A stretch of 64,000 bases of DNA from Betaproteobacteria bacterium (lineage in GTDB: Bacteria > Pseudomonadota > Gammaproteobacteria > Burkholderiales > Burkholderiaceae_C): assembly GCA_025358155.1 (NCBI GenBank), contig JANYKR010000039.1, positions 35,806 to 99,805 of the forward strand. Direction: 5' to 3'. This document shows, one piece after another, positions 63,405-64,000 of this stretch. How positions within the stretch are numbered: the first letter of the stretch is position 1; each line of letters begins with the position of its first letter. The notes beneath the pieces are model-generated. The model was given only the letters and a program-made list of their open reading frames with translations. It was not told the DNA's origin and made no database searches. A program made the position numbers and the translations under genes.

Positions 63405-63770
63405 GTTGAGCCGCAGCGCGCCTGCCGTCCGGCTCGTCCGGCCCATGTGGGCTGAGCGGGCTGAGCGGGCTGAGCGGTGGTGGCGCTGGCGGTCAAGCTG
63501 AGCGATGCAAAGCTGAAACCTTTCAGGTCCTCGCGGAGACGTTGGATGGGTTTCAGATGGGCACCTTGCGTGAGGGCTGCGAGGTTCGGCGGAGACAACC
63601 GTTCGAGTGGTTGCCGCACAAAACGCCGGAAGTGCGCTGTCGAGCCTTTGCTGCCGGCCAGTTCATCAGCATGCTGGCCGCAGAGTTGACATCGCCGAGC
63701 CCGTCTGGCGGACCCTCGGCCCGGCCGCTTGGGCGGCTGCTGTGCAGCGGCCGCTTTCGCCCAGGTCTGA
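63405..63770. other. Gene-poor region after the thiolase operon
   Basis: No convincing gene is seen. It contains a 9-base triple repeat (GCTGAGCGG, 63451-63477). A short stretch around 63505-63545 vaguely recalls the 3' half of a glycine riboswitch but lacks the rest. Short open frames here have no recognisable content. It may hold the terminator of the beta-oxidation operon and decayed sequence before the partial gene at the window edge. Confidence 0.6.
63451..63477. repeat. 9-base tandem repeat, three units
   Basis: GCTGAGCGG is repeated three times perfectly, in non-coding sequence just after the thiolase gene. Confidence 0.85.
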
Positions 63771-64000
63771 ATCGCTAAACAGAACGGGGCAGCCGCATCG
63801 GATGCCGTGTGGTCCCTGTGCTCGGGAAACGTCTACGTCAGGGAGTTCTGGAACTTGAACGCCAATTTCCCCAGCTACGGCATCAAGGATCTGACGATCA
63901 GCAGTTCAAGCGACGGCATCAATTACTTCGCACTGGCCGGCGCGCCCATCACGTTTGCGATGGGTGCCAGCAACGCCAGCGAGCTGGCCGAAATCTTTTC
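63771..64000 (+). CDS. Discoidin-like (F5/8 type C-like) protein fragment, start not visible
   Basis: The frame opens right after a TGA at 63768-63770 and stays open to the window end (76 codons). The translation contains VYVREFWNLNANFPSYGIKD and LTISSSSDGINYFALAGAP, which recall the strands of discoidin/F5-8C-type carbohydrate-binding domains of secreted bacterial proteins. A GTG at 63807 could be a start, but no signal peptide precedes the domain and the N-terminal part of the domain is missing. It is either a 5'-decayed gene or one disrupted upstream. The right end is cut by the window. Confidence 0.45.
   Translation, partial: MAKQNGAAASDAVWSLCSGNVYVREFWNLNANFPSYGIKDLTISSSSDGINYFALAGAPITFAMGASNASELAEIF

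Noticed and set aside
63505-63547. Stretch CCTTTCAGG with GGAGACG resembling the 3' half of a glycine riboswitch
   Set aside because: The conserved 5' half and the GAAGG-type core are missing, and no glycine-related gene follows.

Overview
The window is GC-rich (well over 60 % by eye) and densely packed, with many 1-4 base start/stop overlaps. Its gene families (solo Bug/TctC binding proteins, a pim-type beta-oxidation operon, FbpB-type fused iron permease, DppBCDF-type ABC, TonB receptors) fit a betaproteobacterium of the order Burkholderiales, probably near the Comamonadaceae. This placement is inferred from gene content, not from any marker gene. No rRNA, tRNA, transposase, phage gene or CRISPR array was found.

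Region 1 (1-5858, +) is a MoxR - DUF58 - BatA-like - large VWA protein operon whose 5' end is cut by the window. Region 2 (5913-9406, -) is a ferric-iron ABC importer: binding protein, fused permease, ATPase. Region 3 (9860-16799, +) is a complete ebo cluster in the order eboF-A-B-D-E-C, translationally coupled to a small dicluster ferredoxin with an incomplete first cluster motif. Ebo clusters are known from eustigmatophyte plastids, cyanobacteria and scattered bacteria and are linked to export or processing of secondary metabolites, but their chemistry is unsolved. A MAPEG protein (-), a cytochrome P450 (+) and a class II aldolase-like protein (+) follow.

Region 4 (19848-47784) is a large catabolic island. 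About 20 kb on the minus strand (39749 down to 19848) runs almost without gaps: SnoaL/NTF2-like proteins, a Tat-exported GH1 glycosidase, a GPH sugar symporter, a HisD-family dehydrogenase, an SDR, two solo Bug binding proteins, a LacI regulator, a sugar ABC importer, a bicupin and an HpcH/HpaI aldolase. Two paralogous TonB receptors point right, each divergent from a SnoaL-like gene. Both divergent promoters carry a LacI-type operator (TTGCATAC|GnnTGCAA). Five two-domain SnoaL/NTF2-like proteins of two subfamilies lie here. I infer a regulon for importing and dismantling a plant- or lignin-type glycoside. The substrate cannot be read from sequence.

Region 5 (47844-55411, -) is a peptide-type ABC importer with two tandem paralogous binding proteins. 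Divergent from it, region 6 (55700-63404, +) is a pim-like beta-oxidation operon: two acyl-CoA dehydrogenases, an acyl-CoA synthetase, a hydratase/dehydrogenase fusion and a thiolase. The arrangement suggests the importer feeds an organic acid into the pathway. The last 230 bases hold a fragment of a secreted discoidin-like protein with no visible start. Tandem repeats of 12-base period recur at six places, four of them inside reading frames.
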